DNA from: Streptomyces sp. NBC_00285
GTDB lineage: Bacteria > Actinomycetota > Actinomycetes > Streptomycetales > Streptomycetaceae
Length of the DNA: 64,000 nt
Assembly (NCBI RefSeq): GCF_036174265.1
Contig: NZ_CP108055.1
Span: 7,564,001-7,628,000, forward strand
Reading direction: 5' to 3'
Below, piece after piece: positions 26,000 to 34,761 of the stretch (position 1 is its first letter; every line of letters starts with the position of its first letter). The translations under genes were made by a program, and so were the position numbers. A model generated the notes under the pieces. The model worked only from the letters and a program-made list of their open reading frames with translations. It was not told the DNA's origin and did no database searches.

Positions 26000-28900
26000 C
26001 TAACGCTCCTGCTGGTGAGTGGGGTTCGGGAAGCTGCCCGTCTGGCCGTTACCGCCGACCTGACGACCTTGTGCGATACCCCGACGGAGATTGGTCAGCC
26101 GGCCGCGAACGTCGTCAGGCGAACGCGAGACCTGCGGACCGGTTTGGTGCTGTTGCTGCTGAGCCGTACCCGGGACGAGATTCGCCCTGGGCACCCGGCG
26201 CGGCAGACCGGACGTGGTGACACCGCCCGCGGCCGGCTGGCGCACACGCTCCGCCTGCCGGACGAGGTCGTCATTGGGTGAGCTGCGCCAGCCCCCGGAG
26301 GCCGCGGGCCTCTGCGGAGCGGCGGCAGGACTCAACGGAGCCGCCGGTTCCTGGTGCGGGGCCGACGCGGGGGAGGAGCCGGTGCCGTTGGACGGCTGCT
26401 CCTGTCCCTGCGGGCCGCCGTGGAACCAGTTGGTCTCCAGCGTGTCGTACAGCGGCGTACGACCGTCGCCGGGGCCCGAGGCCGGCGGCAGCGCCTCCGG
26501 CTCCTGGCGGGCGGGCCGCTGCTGCGGACGTGGCGGCATCGGCGGCCGCGGGGCACCGAAGTCGGCACCGTTGGTCTGGGGGCGGTCGAACTGGCCGGTG
26601 GACGCGGGGTCCTGACGGCCAGGCAGGGAATGCTGCCCGGTGGAACCGCCGTCGTAGCCCGGCACCGGGAACTGGCCCGTCGAGCCGCTGTCGTACGCCT
26701 GCGGGCTCGCGAACTGCCCGGTGTCCCGAGAGCCGCCGTTCTGCCCGGCCGGCGGGGTGGCGAAGATGTCCGTGCGGACGAACTGACCGGTGTCCTGCGG
26801 GGCGTTCGTGCCCGGCCGCGGGAACTGGCCGGAGTTCTGGGGACCGTTCGCACCCGGCCGCGGGAACTGGCCGGTGTTCTGCGGGGTGTTGAAGTCCGGG
26901 CGCGGGAACTCCGACGTGCCGGCCGCGTTCGCCGGACTGTGGTGCTCGTCGATCCGCGGCATGCGGGACGTGGCGGCCGGGTCCTGCTCGTCGTGACCGC
27001 GCGGGACGTCGAGGGAGGCGCGCGGCACCGGGGGCTGCGCGTTGTCGTCGCTCCAACTGGGCGTGCGGGGCTGCGGGTTGTTGCCGCCCGGCAGCTCGGC
27101 CCGCGGACCACCGCGACCCGGCAGCTGCGGCCGACGGCGCCGGCTCTGCTCGGGAGCCTTGCCGGCGTTCGGGGACTGCGGCTGCGGGGGTACGGTGCCC
27201 CGGCCGCCGAACGCGTCCTGGCCACCACCGAAAGCGTCCTGACCGCTGAAGGCGTCCTGGGTGTTGAAGGCGTCCTGCCCCGGTCCACCGGTGCCCGCGG
27301 CCTGGAGGCCCTGCGGGGCGCCCGGAGCCTGGCCACCGAACCCGGCACCCGCGCCGGCCGGAGCGGGCCGGCCCTGCGGAGGCATACCCGGACCCTGCGG
27401 TCCACGCGGTCCGCCCGGCGCACCGGGACGACCGCCCTGGCCGGTGCCGGGCAGCGCGGCGCGCGGTCCCTGACCGGCGTTGAGGCGACCGCCCGAGGGG
27501 GCACCGGCGCCGAGAGCGCCACCGCCCGCACCGCCGGGCGCGCCGCCGAGGGCACCGCCACCCGGGCCGTTGCCACGGCGGGCCCCGGCGACACCGGCCG
27601 CGGCCTGAGCCGAGGCGGGAACACCGGGGATGCCCTGACCGGGCTTCGGCTGGGGCTTCTTGCCGCCCTGGGCGACATCGACGGGCAGCATGACCAGCGC
27701 GGTCGTACCACCGGAGTCGGACGGGCGAAGCTGGATGCGGATGCCGTGGCGCTGCGACAGGCGGCCGACCACGAACAGACCCATGCGGCGGGAGACGGAC
27801 ACGTCCACGGTGGGCGGCGAGGCGAGCCGCTCGTTGATCGCGGCGAGGTCCTCGGGGGAGAGGCCGATGCCGGTGTCGTGGATCTCGATCAGGACGCGGC
27901 CGTCGGGCAGCGCGTGACCGGTGACCTTGACCTTGGTCTGCGGGGAGGAGAACGACGTGGCGTTCTCCAGCAGCTCGGCGAGCAGGTGCACGAGGTCGTT
28001 GACCACGCGGCCGGCGACCTCGGTGGTGGGGACCGACGACAGCTCGATGCGCTCGTACTGCTCCACCTCGGAGGCGGCGGCGCGGAGCACGTCGACCAGC
28101 GGGACCGGACGGGTCCAGCGGCGGCCGGGCTCCTCACCGGCGAGGACGAGGAGGTTCTCGCCGTTACGGCGCATGCGGGTCGCGAGGTGGTCGAGCTTGA
28201 ACAGCGAGGACAGCTGGTCCGGGTCGGCCTCGCGGGACTCCAGCTCGGAGATGAGCGACAGCTGACGCTGGATGAGGCCCTGGGAGCGGCGCGAGAGGTT
28301 GGTGAACATCGCGTTGACGTTGCCCCGCAGCAGGGCCTGCTCGGCGGCGAGGCGGACCGCCTCGCGGTGCACGTCGTCGAAGGCCGCGGCCACCCGGCCG
28401 ATCTCGTCCCGGGAGTGCACACCGACCGACTCCACGGACGTGTCGACGTCCTGCGGGTCGGACTCGGACAGCTGCTTGACCAGCTCGGGCAGCCGGTCCT
28501 GGGCGACCTTGGTGGCCGTCTCCTGGAGGCGGCGCAGCGAGCGGATCATGGACCGGGCGACGACGAAGGCGCCGACCAGGGAGACACCCAGCACGAGCAG
28601 GATCAGCGCACCGGAGATGATCGCCTCGCGCTCGGACGCGTTGCGCAGCTCGCGAGCCTTCTGCTCCATGTCCTCGAGCAGCGTGTGCTCGATACGGCCC
28701 ATCTCCTGGATCTTGGTCGAGCTGTCGTCGACCCAGTCCTTGTAGGAGCGCTTGTCCAGGTCGGCAAGACCGTCCGCCCGGCCGAAAGCCCGGCCCGCGT
28801 ACTGCTCGGAGGCCTCGATGTTCGAGTTGCCGTCCTCGATGGGCTGCAGGAGCTGCTCGGCGTCGTTGTCGCCGTAGATGCTCCGGAAGGTGCTGAGCTC

Positions 28901-29824
28901 GGACGCCTCACTGTCGAGCGCGCCCTGGCCGTACAGCCGGTCCGTGTCGGAGAGGCTGCCCACCGTCTTGTTGGACGCGGGCAGCGCCGCCGCGAGGATC
29001 GCACGCTGGCTGGACGCGTACTCCTTCGCGGAGGAGAAGGCCGACAGGGCACGCGTGCGCTGGATCATCTCCGGGTTGCTGGTGGCCTCGGCCATGTCCT
29101 GGGAGAGGTCCAGCAGGTGGGTGATCAGACGGTGGTACGACTCCACCGTCTGCGTGGCGTTGCCCTTGCTCTCGAAGGCGTCGCTGCGAATGCTGCTCAG
29201 TGTGTCCAGGTCGCGGACCAGCCCGACGAGGCTGTCGCGGACGCCCTGGAGATTGCCGTCCTGGCTCGAGGTGTCGATGTCCTCGGCGGTGTTGATGAAG
29301 TTGGTCGCGGCCCGGTCCGTCTTGTTCCGGTAGCCCTTGACCGTGATGTTGCTCGCGGTGGAGTCGTGCGCCAGCGGGCCGGCCGACTGGTCGCGCTCCT
29401 CCTGGAGTGCGGCGGCCAGCTCGGTGGCCTGCTTCGTCATCTCCGTCAGCAGCTTCATGTTGTCGAGCTGCTGGATGTCGTCCATGGAGTCGTTGATGCG
29501 CAGCGCGCCCAGCGAGGTGGCTGCCACCACGGGGAGCGCGAGCAGCGACACCAGGCGCGTGGAGATGCGCCAGTTGCGCAGGGCCATGCGCGATCCGGGG
29601 CCGCTCTGACTCTTCGGGGGCTTCACCGGTGGCGTGGCCGGGGCCGCTGGGCCCGTGGACACCGACGGGCCGAGGCGCCCGGGGCCGGAACCGCTGTCAC
29701 TGGACGCGGCCTGGCCCGGGTTCTGGGCGTGCTGGGCGGAGGGACCGCCTGCGTTGGGGCCGGTCCCGCTGTGCCGCTCCGGCTCGGCCGAAGCGCTGCC
29801 ATCCCTCTTGAAACGTCCCTGCAC
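26000..29824 (-). CDS. cvnA1: Conservon sensor ATPase/histidine-kinase-like CvnA, 1274 aa (cvn1)
   Basis: An N-terminal cytoplasmic Pro/Ser-rich segment precedes TM1 at about 88-108. A NIT-type sensor domain (ELAAALQEERDQSAGPLA) lies outside, TM2 is at about 400-420, then HAMP, an H-box-like KLDHLATRMRRNGENLL near 546, and a GHKL ATPase (ELLENATSF near 620, IHDTGIGL, MGLFVVGRL). The roughly 550-residue tail is Gly/Pro-rich, contains repeated TGQF motifs, and ends SGLPRRVP...ANLV...DVRGRLTNLRRG like CvnA2. I start it at GTG 29824, with AGAGG 11 nt upstream as in cvnA2. In S. coelicolor the cvn1 locus has been linked to antibiotic production, as I recall. Confidence 0.92.
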   Translation of the reverse strand: MQGRFKRDGSASAEPERHSGTGPNAGGPSAQHAQNPGQAASSDSGSGPGRLGPSVSTGPAAPATPPVKPPKSQSGPGSRMALRNWRISTRLVSLLALPVVAATSLGALRINDSMDDIQQLDNMKLLTEMTKQATELAAALQEERDQSAGPLAHDSTASNITVKGYRNKTDRAATNFINTAEDIDTSSQDGNLQGVRDSLVGLVRDLDTLSSIRSDAFESKGNATQTVESYHRLITHLLDLSQDMAEATSNPEMIQRTRALSAFSSAKEYASSQRAILAAALPASNKTVGSLSDTDRLYGQGALDSEASELSTFRSIYGDNDAEQLLQPIEDGNSNIEASEQYAGRAFGRADGLADLDKRSYKDWVDDSSTKIQEMGRIEHTLLEDMEQKARELRNASEREAIISGALILLVLGVSLVGAFVVARSMIRSLRRLQETATKVAQDRLPELVKQLSESDPQDVDTSVESVGVHSRDEIGRVAAAFDDVHREAVRLAAEQALLRGNVNAMFTNLSRRSQGLIQRQLSLISELESREADPDQLSSLFKLDHLATRMRRNGENLLVLAGEEPGRRWTRPVPLVDVLRAAASEVEQYERIELSSVPTTEVAGRVVNDLVHLLAELLENATSFSSPQTKVKVTGHALPDGRVLIEIHDTGIGLSPEDLAAINERLASPPTVDVSVSRRMGLFVVGRLSQRHGIRIQLRPSDSGGTTALVMLPVDVAQGGKKPQPKPGQGIPGVPASAQAAAGVAGARRGNGPGGGALGGAPGGAGGGALGAGAPSGGRLNAGQGPRAALPGTGQGGRPGAPGGPRGPQGPGMPPQGRPAPAGAGAGFGGQAPGAPQGLQAAGTGGPGQDAFNTQDAFSGQDAFGGGQDAFGGRGTVPPQPQSPNAGKAPEQSRRRRPQLPGRGGPRAELPGGNNPQPRTPSWSDDNAQPPVPRASLDVPRGHDEQDPAATSRMPRIDEHHSPANAAGTSEFPRPDFNTPQNTGQFPRPGANGPQNSGQFPRPGTNAPQDTGQFVRTDIFATPPAGQNGGSRDTGQFASPQAYDSGSTGQFPVPGYDGGSTGQHSLPGRQDPASTGQFDRPQTNGADFGAPRPPMPPRPQQRPARQEPEALPPASGPGDGRTPLYDTLETNWFHGGPQGQEQPSNGTGSSPASAPHQEPAAPLSPAAAPQRPAASGGWRSSPNDDLVRQAERVRQPAAGGVTTSGLPRRVPRANLVPGTAQQQQHQTGPQVSRSPDDVRGRLTNLRRGIAQGRQVGGNGQTGSFPNPTHQQER
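26585..26920 (-). repeat. Coding repeat: seven TGQF-type motifs in the CvnA1 tail
   Basis: The tail contains seven copies of [N/D/S][T/S]GQ[F/H] spaced 13-22 residues apart, usually followed by PRP, RTD or VPG. The two central DNA copies (ACTGGCCGG...TTC-CGGCCGCGG type, near 26820-26890) are almost identical. CvnA2 lacks them. Confidence 0.8.
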
Positions 29825-30070
29825 TAGCGTCGCAACCTCTGGACCAGGCACCTCTCCGCAGAACGAAGAAGCACGGTGTCGGCGTTGTGGGGAGCGCCCT
29901 GAATACGCACCCCGGTGGATCGTGAGTGACCGGCGCTGGTTCCCCCTTCTTACCGCCGCTCGGCGCTTCTTCTGCGCCCCCTGTGCGCCGGCTCGATCCC
30001 GCGGCGGTCCGTGGAATTCCAGCACAGTGCCGGATCTCCAACAAGGTCCGTGGGTCAGACCGTGACCTAC

Positions 30071-30096
30071 GTGACACCTCGTGAGGGCGGTGTCAC
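30071..30096. promoter_or_regulatory. Perfect 8-bp inverted repeat upstream of cvnA1
   Basis: GTGACACC (30071-30078) and GGTGTCAC (30089-30096) are separated by 10 bp. A further GTGACC half-site is at 30062. It lies about 250 bp upstream of the cvnA1 start and could be a dimeric regulator site or an mRNA leader hairpin. Confidence 0.35.
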
Positions 30097-30265
30097 CGGG
30101 TGTGGAATGCGTTTTCGTCGATACCGGACATAAGTCCGCGAGTCTCCCCATGTTGCCGGGTGTCCCAGTCGCCATGATCAGGAGCGGAATGATAGCTTCA
30201 GGGGGTCAATGTCCGTTTCGGTAGGGTGAGTTGAGACTTGCAATTGTCCGGTTTGCCCACAGGTC

Positions 30266-30281
30266 AGTGAGCAAACTCACA
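30266..30281. promoter_or_regulatory. BldD-box-like palindrome
   Basis: AGTGA, 6 bp, TCACA, with the inner perfect palindrome GTGAG-CAAA-CTCAC at 30267-30280. It resembles the AGTGA(n)TCAC form described for the developmental regulator BldD. It lies between the small NPRRT ORF and cvn1. The match is by eye only. Confidence 0.3.
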
Positions 30282-30330
30282 TGCCGATCATGAAGTCTCC
30301 GCGGGACCGACGGGGAATGGCATGTTTAGC

Positions 30331-30358
30331 CTGACGCTTTACAAGAAGGCCGTATCTG
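30331..30358 (+). promoter_or_regulatory. Sigma70-like promoter for the small NPRRT ORF
   Basis: CTGACG (30331-30336), a 16-bp spacer, then TATCTG (30353-30358). The predicted start near 30365 leaves a leader of about 27 nt before the GTG at 30392. It lies in a locally AT-rich stretch. Confidence 0.4.
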
Positions 30359-30391
30359 TCCAACCCCCGACATCCGAGGTCGAGTACAACC

Positions 30392-30577
30392 GTGAAGACG
30401 ACGATGATGTTCCGCAACATTGCCAACCCGCGGCGCACGACGCTGGTGCACCTCAAGGATGCCGGCGAGCTGGCGGCCCCGGAGCAGCCGGAGCACTCGC
30501 TCGACCTCCCGGCCCAGACCGCCAACCCCCGGCGCACGATCCTGATGGAGATTCCGGTCGCCGCCGCCGCAGAGTAG
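30392..30577 (+). CDS. Small protein with duplicated NPRRT motif, 61 aa, unrecognised
   Basis: The product opens MKTTMMFRNIANPRRT and repeats the motif later: ANPRRTTLVHLK around residues 11-22 and ANPRRTILMEIP around 44-55, joined by an acidic linker. No signal peptide, membrane helix or Cys is present. Third positions are strongly GC-biased, so it is likely coding. The start may be GTG 30392 (GAGG 12 nt upstream) or ATG 30404/30407. A promoter-like sequence precedes it and a strong rho-independent hairpin follows 21 bp after the stop, so it looks like a stand-alone transcript divergent from cvn1. A duplicated short motif could mean a peptide precursor or a small adaptor; neither is shown. 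Confidence 0.7.
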   Translation: MKTTMMFRNIANPRRTTLVHLKDAGELAAPEQPEHSLDLPAQTANPRRTILMEIPVAAAAE

Positions 30578-30597
30578 CCGCCGCGGAACGCTCGACG

Positions 30598-30622
30598 AGG
30601 CTCCCCGGCCACCGGGGAGCCT
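30598..30622 (+). terminator. Rho-independent terminator of the small NPRRT ORF
   Basis: AGGCTCCCCGG (30598-30608) pairs perfectly with CCGGGGAGCCT (30612-30622) around a 3-nt loop and is followed by TCTT. It starts 21 bp after the stop codon and also ends just before the convergent lipoprotein gene. Confidence 0.85.
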
Positions 30623-30630
30623 TCTTCATG

Positions 30631-31539
30631 TCATGCGCCGGCGAGTATCTTCCTGGCCGCACTCAGCTTCTTCTGGTGAAGCCCGCCCAGTCTTTTCAGC
30701 GCTGTCACGTCCGTCCTGATCATTTCCTTCTGGATCGAGGACTCGGCGTCGAACCAGATCTCCGGAAGATCGGTCCGCTGTTTGCACGCGACGTCGGCCA
30801 CCGCCGTCTTCTTCTCGTCGGCCGACAGCTTTCCCCGAAGGAAGGCGGGCGTCTGCAGCGCGTCCATCGGGGAGGCGTAGTCGTAGCTCTTCTGCTTCAT
30901 GCAGGAGGACCATTTCTCGAAGACCGCCCGGACTGCCGAGGCCTTCTGGGAGGTCTCGTAGCTCTCCGTCGAAATGCGGCTCGCCACCTCGGCGCCCGCT
31001 TTGTCCTCGTACGGCCTGCGGAAGCCCAGAACCGCCGAACCAAGGCAGCCTTCGTCCGGTATTTTCTTTCCTCGGTATTCCAGTCCCGGGCTTTTCGTCG
31101 CCCCCTCTCCGAGGGACCTCTTTCCGTAGAGGACCTTGATCTGGTCCTTGGTGAGGCTGGCTTCCGGCGTTTCCTGTTGCGGCGGCACCCGGTATCCGTA
31201 GCGAGCCGCGCTGTCCATGTCCGTCAGCCCGTACCGGCGATCCTGTGCGACGGCCGGGGCCGGGTTCTTCGTGGGCCGGTACGTGAGGCCGAAGTGTTTC
31301 ATGCAGTCGCGGGTCAGGATCTGCTCGGCCGACCGGATCACCTCGTAGTCGGCGTCGCTGTAGCTGTACACGGCGATGGGCAGTCGGAAGGTGTAGCCGG
31401 TCTTCGCAGCCGGCGACGGGCTCGGGCCGGTCTCCGGTGCCGCGGGAGGGGGAGTGGAGGGGCTCTGTGCCGACGGCTCGTGCGAGGCGCAGCCGACCAG
31501 GAGCAAGAGGGACAGAACAGGGATCGCCAAACGTCTCAT
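30631..31539 (-). CDS. Lipoprotein of unknown function, 302 aa
   Basis: ATG 31539 opens MRRLAIPVLSLLLLVGCASH, a clear lipobox (LVGC, Cys17). A Pro/Ser-rich linker to about residue 48 leads to a soluble domain with CMKHFGLTY, GCLGSAVL, KWSSCMKQKSYDY and DVACKQRTDLPEIWF. The four cysteines in that domain suggest two disulfides. Similar lipoproteins are common in Streptomyces but I cannot name a function. AAGAGG lies 12 nt before the start. It ends next to the terminator of the small NPRRT ORF (convergent), and the I36-like gene lies upstream on the same strand, 151 bp away. Confidence 0.85.
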   Translation of the reverse strand: MRRLAIPVLSLLLLVGCASHEPSAQSPSTPPPAAPETGPSPSPAAKTGYTFRLPIAVYSYSDADYEVIRSAEQILTRDCMKHFGLTYRPTKNPAPAVAQDRRYGLTDMDSAARYGYRVPPQQETPEASLTKDQIKVLYGKRSLGEGATKSPGLEYRGKKIPDEGCLGSAVLGFRRPYEDKAGAEVASRISTESYETSQKASAVRAVFEKWSSCMKQKSYDYASPMDALQTPAFLRGKLSADEKKTAVADVACKQRTDLPEIWFDAESSIQKEMIRTDVTALKRLGGLHQKKLSAARKILAGA

Positions 31540-31690
31540 GAATCCAGATGCCTCTTGGAATGAACGACTGGAATGTACGACCGGAATGTAGGACCGGAAC
31601 CGGAACTTCCTGAAAACAGCGGATCCCCGCACAGGGCTGGTCGCCTTGCGCGGGGTCGGGTGCTGATCCTCTACGGCTGCAGGTGGCGGG

Positions 31691-32131
31691 TCAGTTCCAC
31701 TTGTAGCAGTTGGAGCCGTTGCGGTCGAAGTCGAAAGAGGCGTTCTCGTTGTACGTCCTGGCCAGCTTGTCGGTGGAGGCCATGGGGGCGAACGTGTCGC
31801 AGGCGCCGCCGAAGTTGCTGAGGTAGAACACCGTGGCAATGCTGTCGGGGCTCGCGTTCCAGAAAGACGCCGCGTTGTTCTTCACGGCCTGGCCCTTACC
31901 GGTGCCGGAGGAAAGGAACGTGTAACCCGCAAGGTTGGACACACCGTCGGTCGTGAAAGCGGTGTGCGAACCCGACATGCTGCTGTTGTAATAGAAGAGT
32001 GCGCAGTCGGTCGCCCAGTCGGGACAGCTGTCTCTCGCTGCCGCGTCTGCCGTCGGGGCCATACCCAGAACCGCCACGGCCGCAGCGGGAACCGTCAATG
32101 CCAGAGAAAGGGCCTTACGCGTCCACTTCAT
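31691..32131 (-). CDS. Secreted peptidase-inhibitor I36-like protein, 146 aa
   Basis: Residues 1-31 are a Sec signal peptide ending ADAAA. The mature part reads CPDWATDCALFYYNSSMSGS, then LAGYTF, GKGQAVKNNAASFWN and a C-terminal NCYKWN. This resembles the small beta/gamma-crystallin-like I36 inhibitor family (SMPI of Streptomyces), with cysteines placed for two disulfides. The start is ATG 32131 with GAGGGG 6 nt upstream. If it is an inhibitor it would act on extracellular metalloproteases; that is inferred from fold resemblance only. Confidence 0.75.
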   Translation of the reverse strand: MKWTRKALSLALTVPAAAVAVLGMAPTADAAARDSCPDWATDCALFYYNSSMSGSHTAFTTDGVSNLAGYTFLSSGTGKGQAVKNNAASFWNASPDSIATVFYLSNFGGACDTFAPMASTDKLARTYNENASFDFDRNGSNCYKWN

Positions 32132-32383
32132 GGGATCCCCTCGTTTGTGAATGCACTGAGTGACATTCGCGTGGATCACCCTAAAGAGGATCAAGGGATC
32201 ACGACAAGCGCTTTCCGGCCAGCGACTTGGCCGAGGTGTGACGGGTCCGCGCACCTCGGACGACCGGCCCGCCGCCCGATGGCCAAGGGCCGGGACCGGT
32301 TAGCCTGGAGCGTCCAGAGTCGGCTGTCGAACGCGAAGTCGGCCGACGCACGCACAGTTCTCAGTGAGGGGCGCCAGGATCCC

Positions 32384-33169
32384 GTGCGCATCGCCAGATT
32401 CTCCATCGACGGGAACGTCGCCTTCGGCGCGGTCGAGGGCGACAGGCCGGACGAGCTCGTCCTCGACATCATCAAGGGCATCCCGTTCGCGGACTTCCAG
32501 CTCTCCGGTACGAAGGTCCCGCTGAGCAAGGTCAGGCTGCTGCCCCCGGTGCTCCCCAACAAGATCGTGGCCTTCGGCCGCAACTACGCAGAGCACGCAC
32601 GCGAGTTGGGCAACGAGGTTCCGGACGCGCCGTTCGCCTTCTTCAAGCCCTCCACCTCGGTGATCGGCTCCGGCGACGACATCCAGTACCCCGCCTTCTC
32701 CGCGGACGTCCATCATGAGGCCGAACTGGCCGTCGTCATCGGCCGTATGTGCCGCGAGGTGCCGCGCGAGCGCGTCAAGGACGTCATCTTCGGCTACACC
32801 TGCGCCAACGACGTCACCGCCCGTGACGTCCAGAAGCGCGAGAAGCAGTGGGCGAGGGCGAAGGGCTTCGACACCGCCTGCCCGCTGGGCCCCTGGGTGG
32901 AGACAGGGCTGGACGTCGAGACGGCCTCCGACCTGACGATCCAGCTCACCGTCAACGGTGAGCAGCGCCAACTCGGCCGCACCAGCGAGATGATCCACTC
33001 CATCGAGGATCTGATCGTCAACATCACCGAGGCCATGACGCTGCTCCCCGGCGACGTGATCCTCACGGGCACCCCGGCAGGCGTCGGGCCGCTCACCGTC
33101 GGCGACGAGGTCGCCGTCACCATCGAAGGCATCGGCACTCTCACCAACAAGGTTGTCAAGCGTGGCTAG
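32384..33169 (+). CDS. Fumarylacetoacetate hydrolase family protein, 261 aa
   Basis: An FAH C-terminal fold with its metal-binding motifs: [32 protein letters not shown] (Glu pair) and [12 protein letters not shown]. Later it has WVETGLDV and [13 protein letters not shown]. Such proteins hydrolyse or decarboxylate beta-dicarbonyl compounds in aromatic degradation, or act as oxaloacetate tautomerase/decarboxylase. The start is GTG 32384, preceded by AGGA. Its last 8 bp overlap the start of gltX, an arrangement I recall from other Streptomyces, so the two are cotranscribed. The substrate is unknown. Confidence 0.9.
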   Translation: MRIARFSIDGNVAFGAVEGDRPDELVLDIIKGIPFADFQLSGTKVPLSKVRLLPPVLPNKIVAFGRNYAEHARELGNEVPDAPFAFFKPSTSVIGSGDDIQYPAFSADVHHEAELAVVIGRMCREVPRERVKDVIFGYTCANDVTARDVQKREKQWARAKGFDTACPLGPWVETGLDVETASDLTIQLTVNGEQRQLGRTSEMIHSIEDLIVNITEAMTLLPGDVILTGTPAGVGPLTVGDEVAVTIEGIGTLTNKVVKRG

Positions 33170-34637
33170 CGCACCCGTACGCGTCCGTTTCTGCCCCTCG
33201 CCGACCGGTAACCCGCACGTGGGCCTGGTCCGCACCGCCCTGTTCAACTGGGCGTTCGCCCGGCACCACCAGGGCACGCTCGTCTTCCGTATCGAGGACA
33301 CCGACGCGGCCCGCGACTCCGAGGAGTCGTACGAGCAGCTCCTGGACTCGATGCGCTGGCTGGGCTTCGACTGGGACGAGGGCCCCGAGGTCGGAGGCCC
33401 GCACGCGCCGTACCGCCAGTCCCAGCGGATGGACCTCTACAAGGAGGTCGCGCAGAAGCTCCAGGACGCCGGCCGCGCCTACCACTGCTACTGCTCCACC
33501 GAGGAACTGGACGCCCGCCGCGACGCCGCCCGCGCCGCAGGCAAGCCGTCCGGCTACGACGGCCACTGCCGCGACCTGACCGAGGCGCAGACCGAGGAGT
33601 ACAAGGCCGAGGGCCGTACGCCGATCGTCCGCTTCCGCATGCCCGACGAGACGATCACCTTCACGGACCTGGTCCGCGGCGAGCTGACCTTCACCGCGGA
33701 GAACGTGCCGGACTACGGGATCGTACGAGCCAACGGGGCGCCCCTGTACACGCTCGTGAACCCGGTCGACGACGCGCTGATGGAGATCACGCACGTCCTG
33801 CGCGGCGAGGACCTGCTCTCCTCTACCCCCCGCCAGATCGCCCTGTACAAGGCGCTGATCGAGCTGGGCGTAGCCAAGTCGGTACCCGCGTTCGGGCATC
33901 TGCCCTACGTCATGGGCGAGGGCAACAAGAAGCTCTCCAAGCGTGACCCGGAGTCCTCGCTCAACCTCTACCGTGAGCGCGGCTTCCTCCCCGAGGGTCT
34001 GCTCAACTACCTCTCCTTGCTCGGCTGGTCGCTCTCGGCCGACCAGGACATCTTCACGATGGACGAGATGGTCGCGGCCTTCGAGATCGCCGACGTGAAC
34101 CCCAACCCGGCACGCTTCGACCTGAAGAAGTGCGAGGCGATCAACGCCGACCACATCCGTCTCCTGGACGTGAAGGACTTCACGGAGCGCTGCGCCCCCT
34201 GGCTGCGGGCCCCGTTCGCCCCGTGGGCGCCGGAGCGCTTCGACGAGTCGAAGTGGCAGGCGATCGCCCCGCACGCCCAGACCCGTCTCAAGGTCCTGTC
34301 GGAGATCACGGACAGCGTCGACTTCCTCTTCCTCGACCGGCCGGTCTCCGACGAGGCGTCCTGGGCGAAGGCGATGAAGGAGGGCTCCGACGCCCTGCTC
34401 CGCACGGCCCGCGAGAAGCTGGAGGCGGCCGACTGGACCTCCGCGGAGTCCCTGAAGGAGGCCGTCCTGGCCGCCGGTGAGATCCACGGCCTCAAGCTGG
34501 GCAAGGCCCAGGCGCCGGTCCGCGTCGCCGTCACCGGCCGCACGGTCGGCCTGCCCCTCTTCGAGTCCCTCGAGATCCTGGGCAAGGAGACGACGCTGGC
34601 CCGGATCGACGCGGCGCTGGAGAAGCTGGCCGGGTAG
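33162..34637 (+). CDS. gltX: Glutamyl-tRNA synthetase, 491 aa
   Basis: A class I aminoacyl-tRNA synthetase charging tRNA-Glu (and in many Gram-positives also tRNA-Gln for transamidation). The HIGH-type motif is [10 protein letters not shown] near residue 9, the KMSKS-type motif is KLSKRD near 254, and the anticodon-binding helical domain fills the C-terminal third. I start it at GTG 33162 ([10 protein letters not shown]), overlapping the FAH gene by 8 bp. No GlnRS is seen here. The Gln and Glu tRNA genes lie 1 kb downstream. A 15-bp-stem terminator follows. Confidence 0.97.
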   Translation: MASAPVRVRFCPSPTGNPHVGLVRTALFNWAFARHHQGTLVFRIEDTDAARDSEESYEQLLDSMRWLGFDWDEGPEVGGPHAPYRQSQRMDLYKEVAQKLQDAGRAYHCYCSTEELDARRDAARAAGKPSGYDGHCRDLTEAQTEEYKAEGRTPIVRFRMPDETITFTDLVRGELTFTAENVPDYGIVRANGAPLYTLVNPVDDALMEITHVLRGEDLLSSTPRQIALYKALIELGVAKSVPAFGHLPYVMGEGNKKLSKRDPESSLNLYRERGFLPEGLLNYLSLLGWSLSADQDIFTMDEMVAAFEIADVNPNPARFDLKKCEAINADHIRLLDVKDFTERCAPWLRAPFAPWAPERFDESKWQAIAPHAQTRLKVLSEITDSVDFLFLDRPVSDEASWAKAMKEGSDALLRTAREKLEAADWTSAESLKEAVLAAGEIHGLKLGKAQAPVRVAVTGRTVGLPLFESLEILGKETTLARIDAALEKLAG

Positions 34638-34650
34638 GGCACACGCGCGT

Positions 34651-34684
34651 GAGGGGCGGCACCGGATCACCGGGGCCGCCCCTC
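34651..34684 (+). terminator. gltX terminator
   Basis: GAGGGGCGGCACCGG pairs with CCGGGGCCGCCCCTC (one mismatch) around an ATCA loop, 13 bp after the gltX stop. Confidence 0.8.
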
Positions 34685-34749
34685 CGGCGTTCCCGGGGTT
34701 CCCCGTGCTGACAACGACCGACCGGCAGACGCGGCCCCGGCCCCGGAGC

Positions 34750-34755
34750 TACCGT
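34750..34755 (+). promoter_or_regulatory. Candidate -10 box for a leaderless HAD-hydrolase transcript
   Basis: TACCGT is followed by 6 nt (CGGATC) and the ATG at 34762. No Shine-Dalgarno is visible. Confidence 0.4.
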
Positions 34756-34761
34756 CGGATC

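Larger units (their letters stand above)
29825..30391. other. 567-bp divergent control region upstream of cvn1 and a small ORF
   Basis: No credible gene is visible. The region contains a perfect inverted repeat at 30071-30096, a BldD-box-like palindrome at 30266-30281 and a promoter-like sequence at 30331-30358 (plus). Open frames seen here have non-coding third-position composition. Confidence 0.5.
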
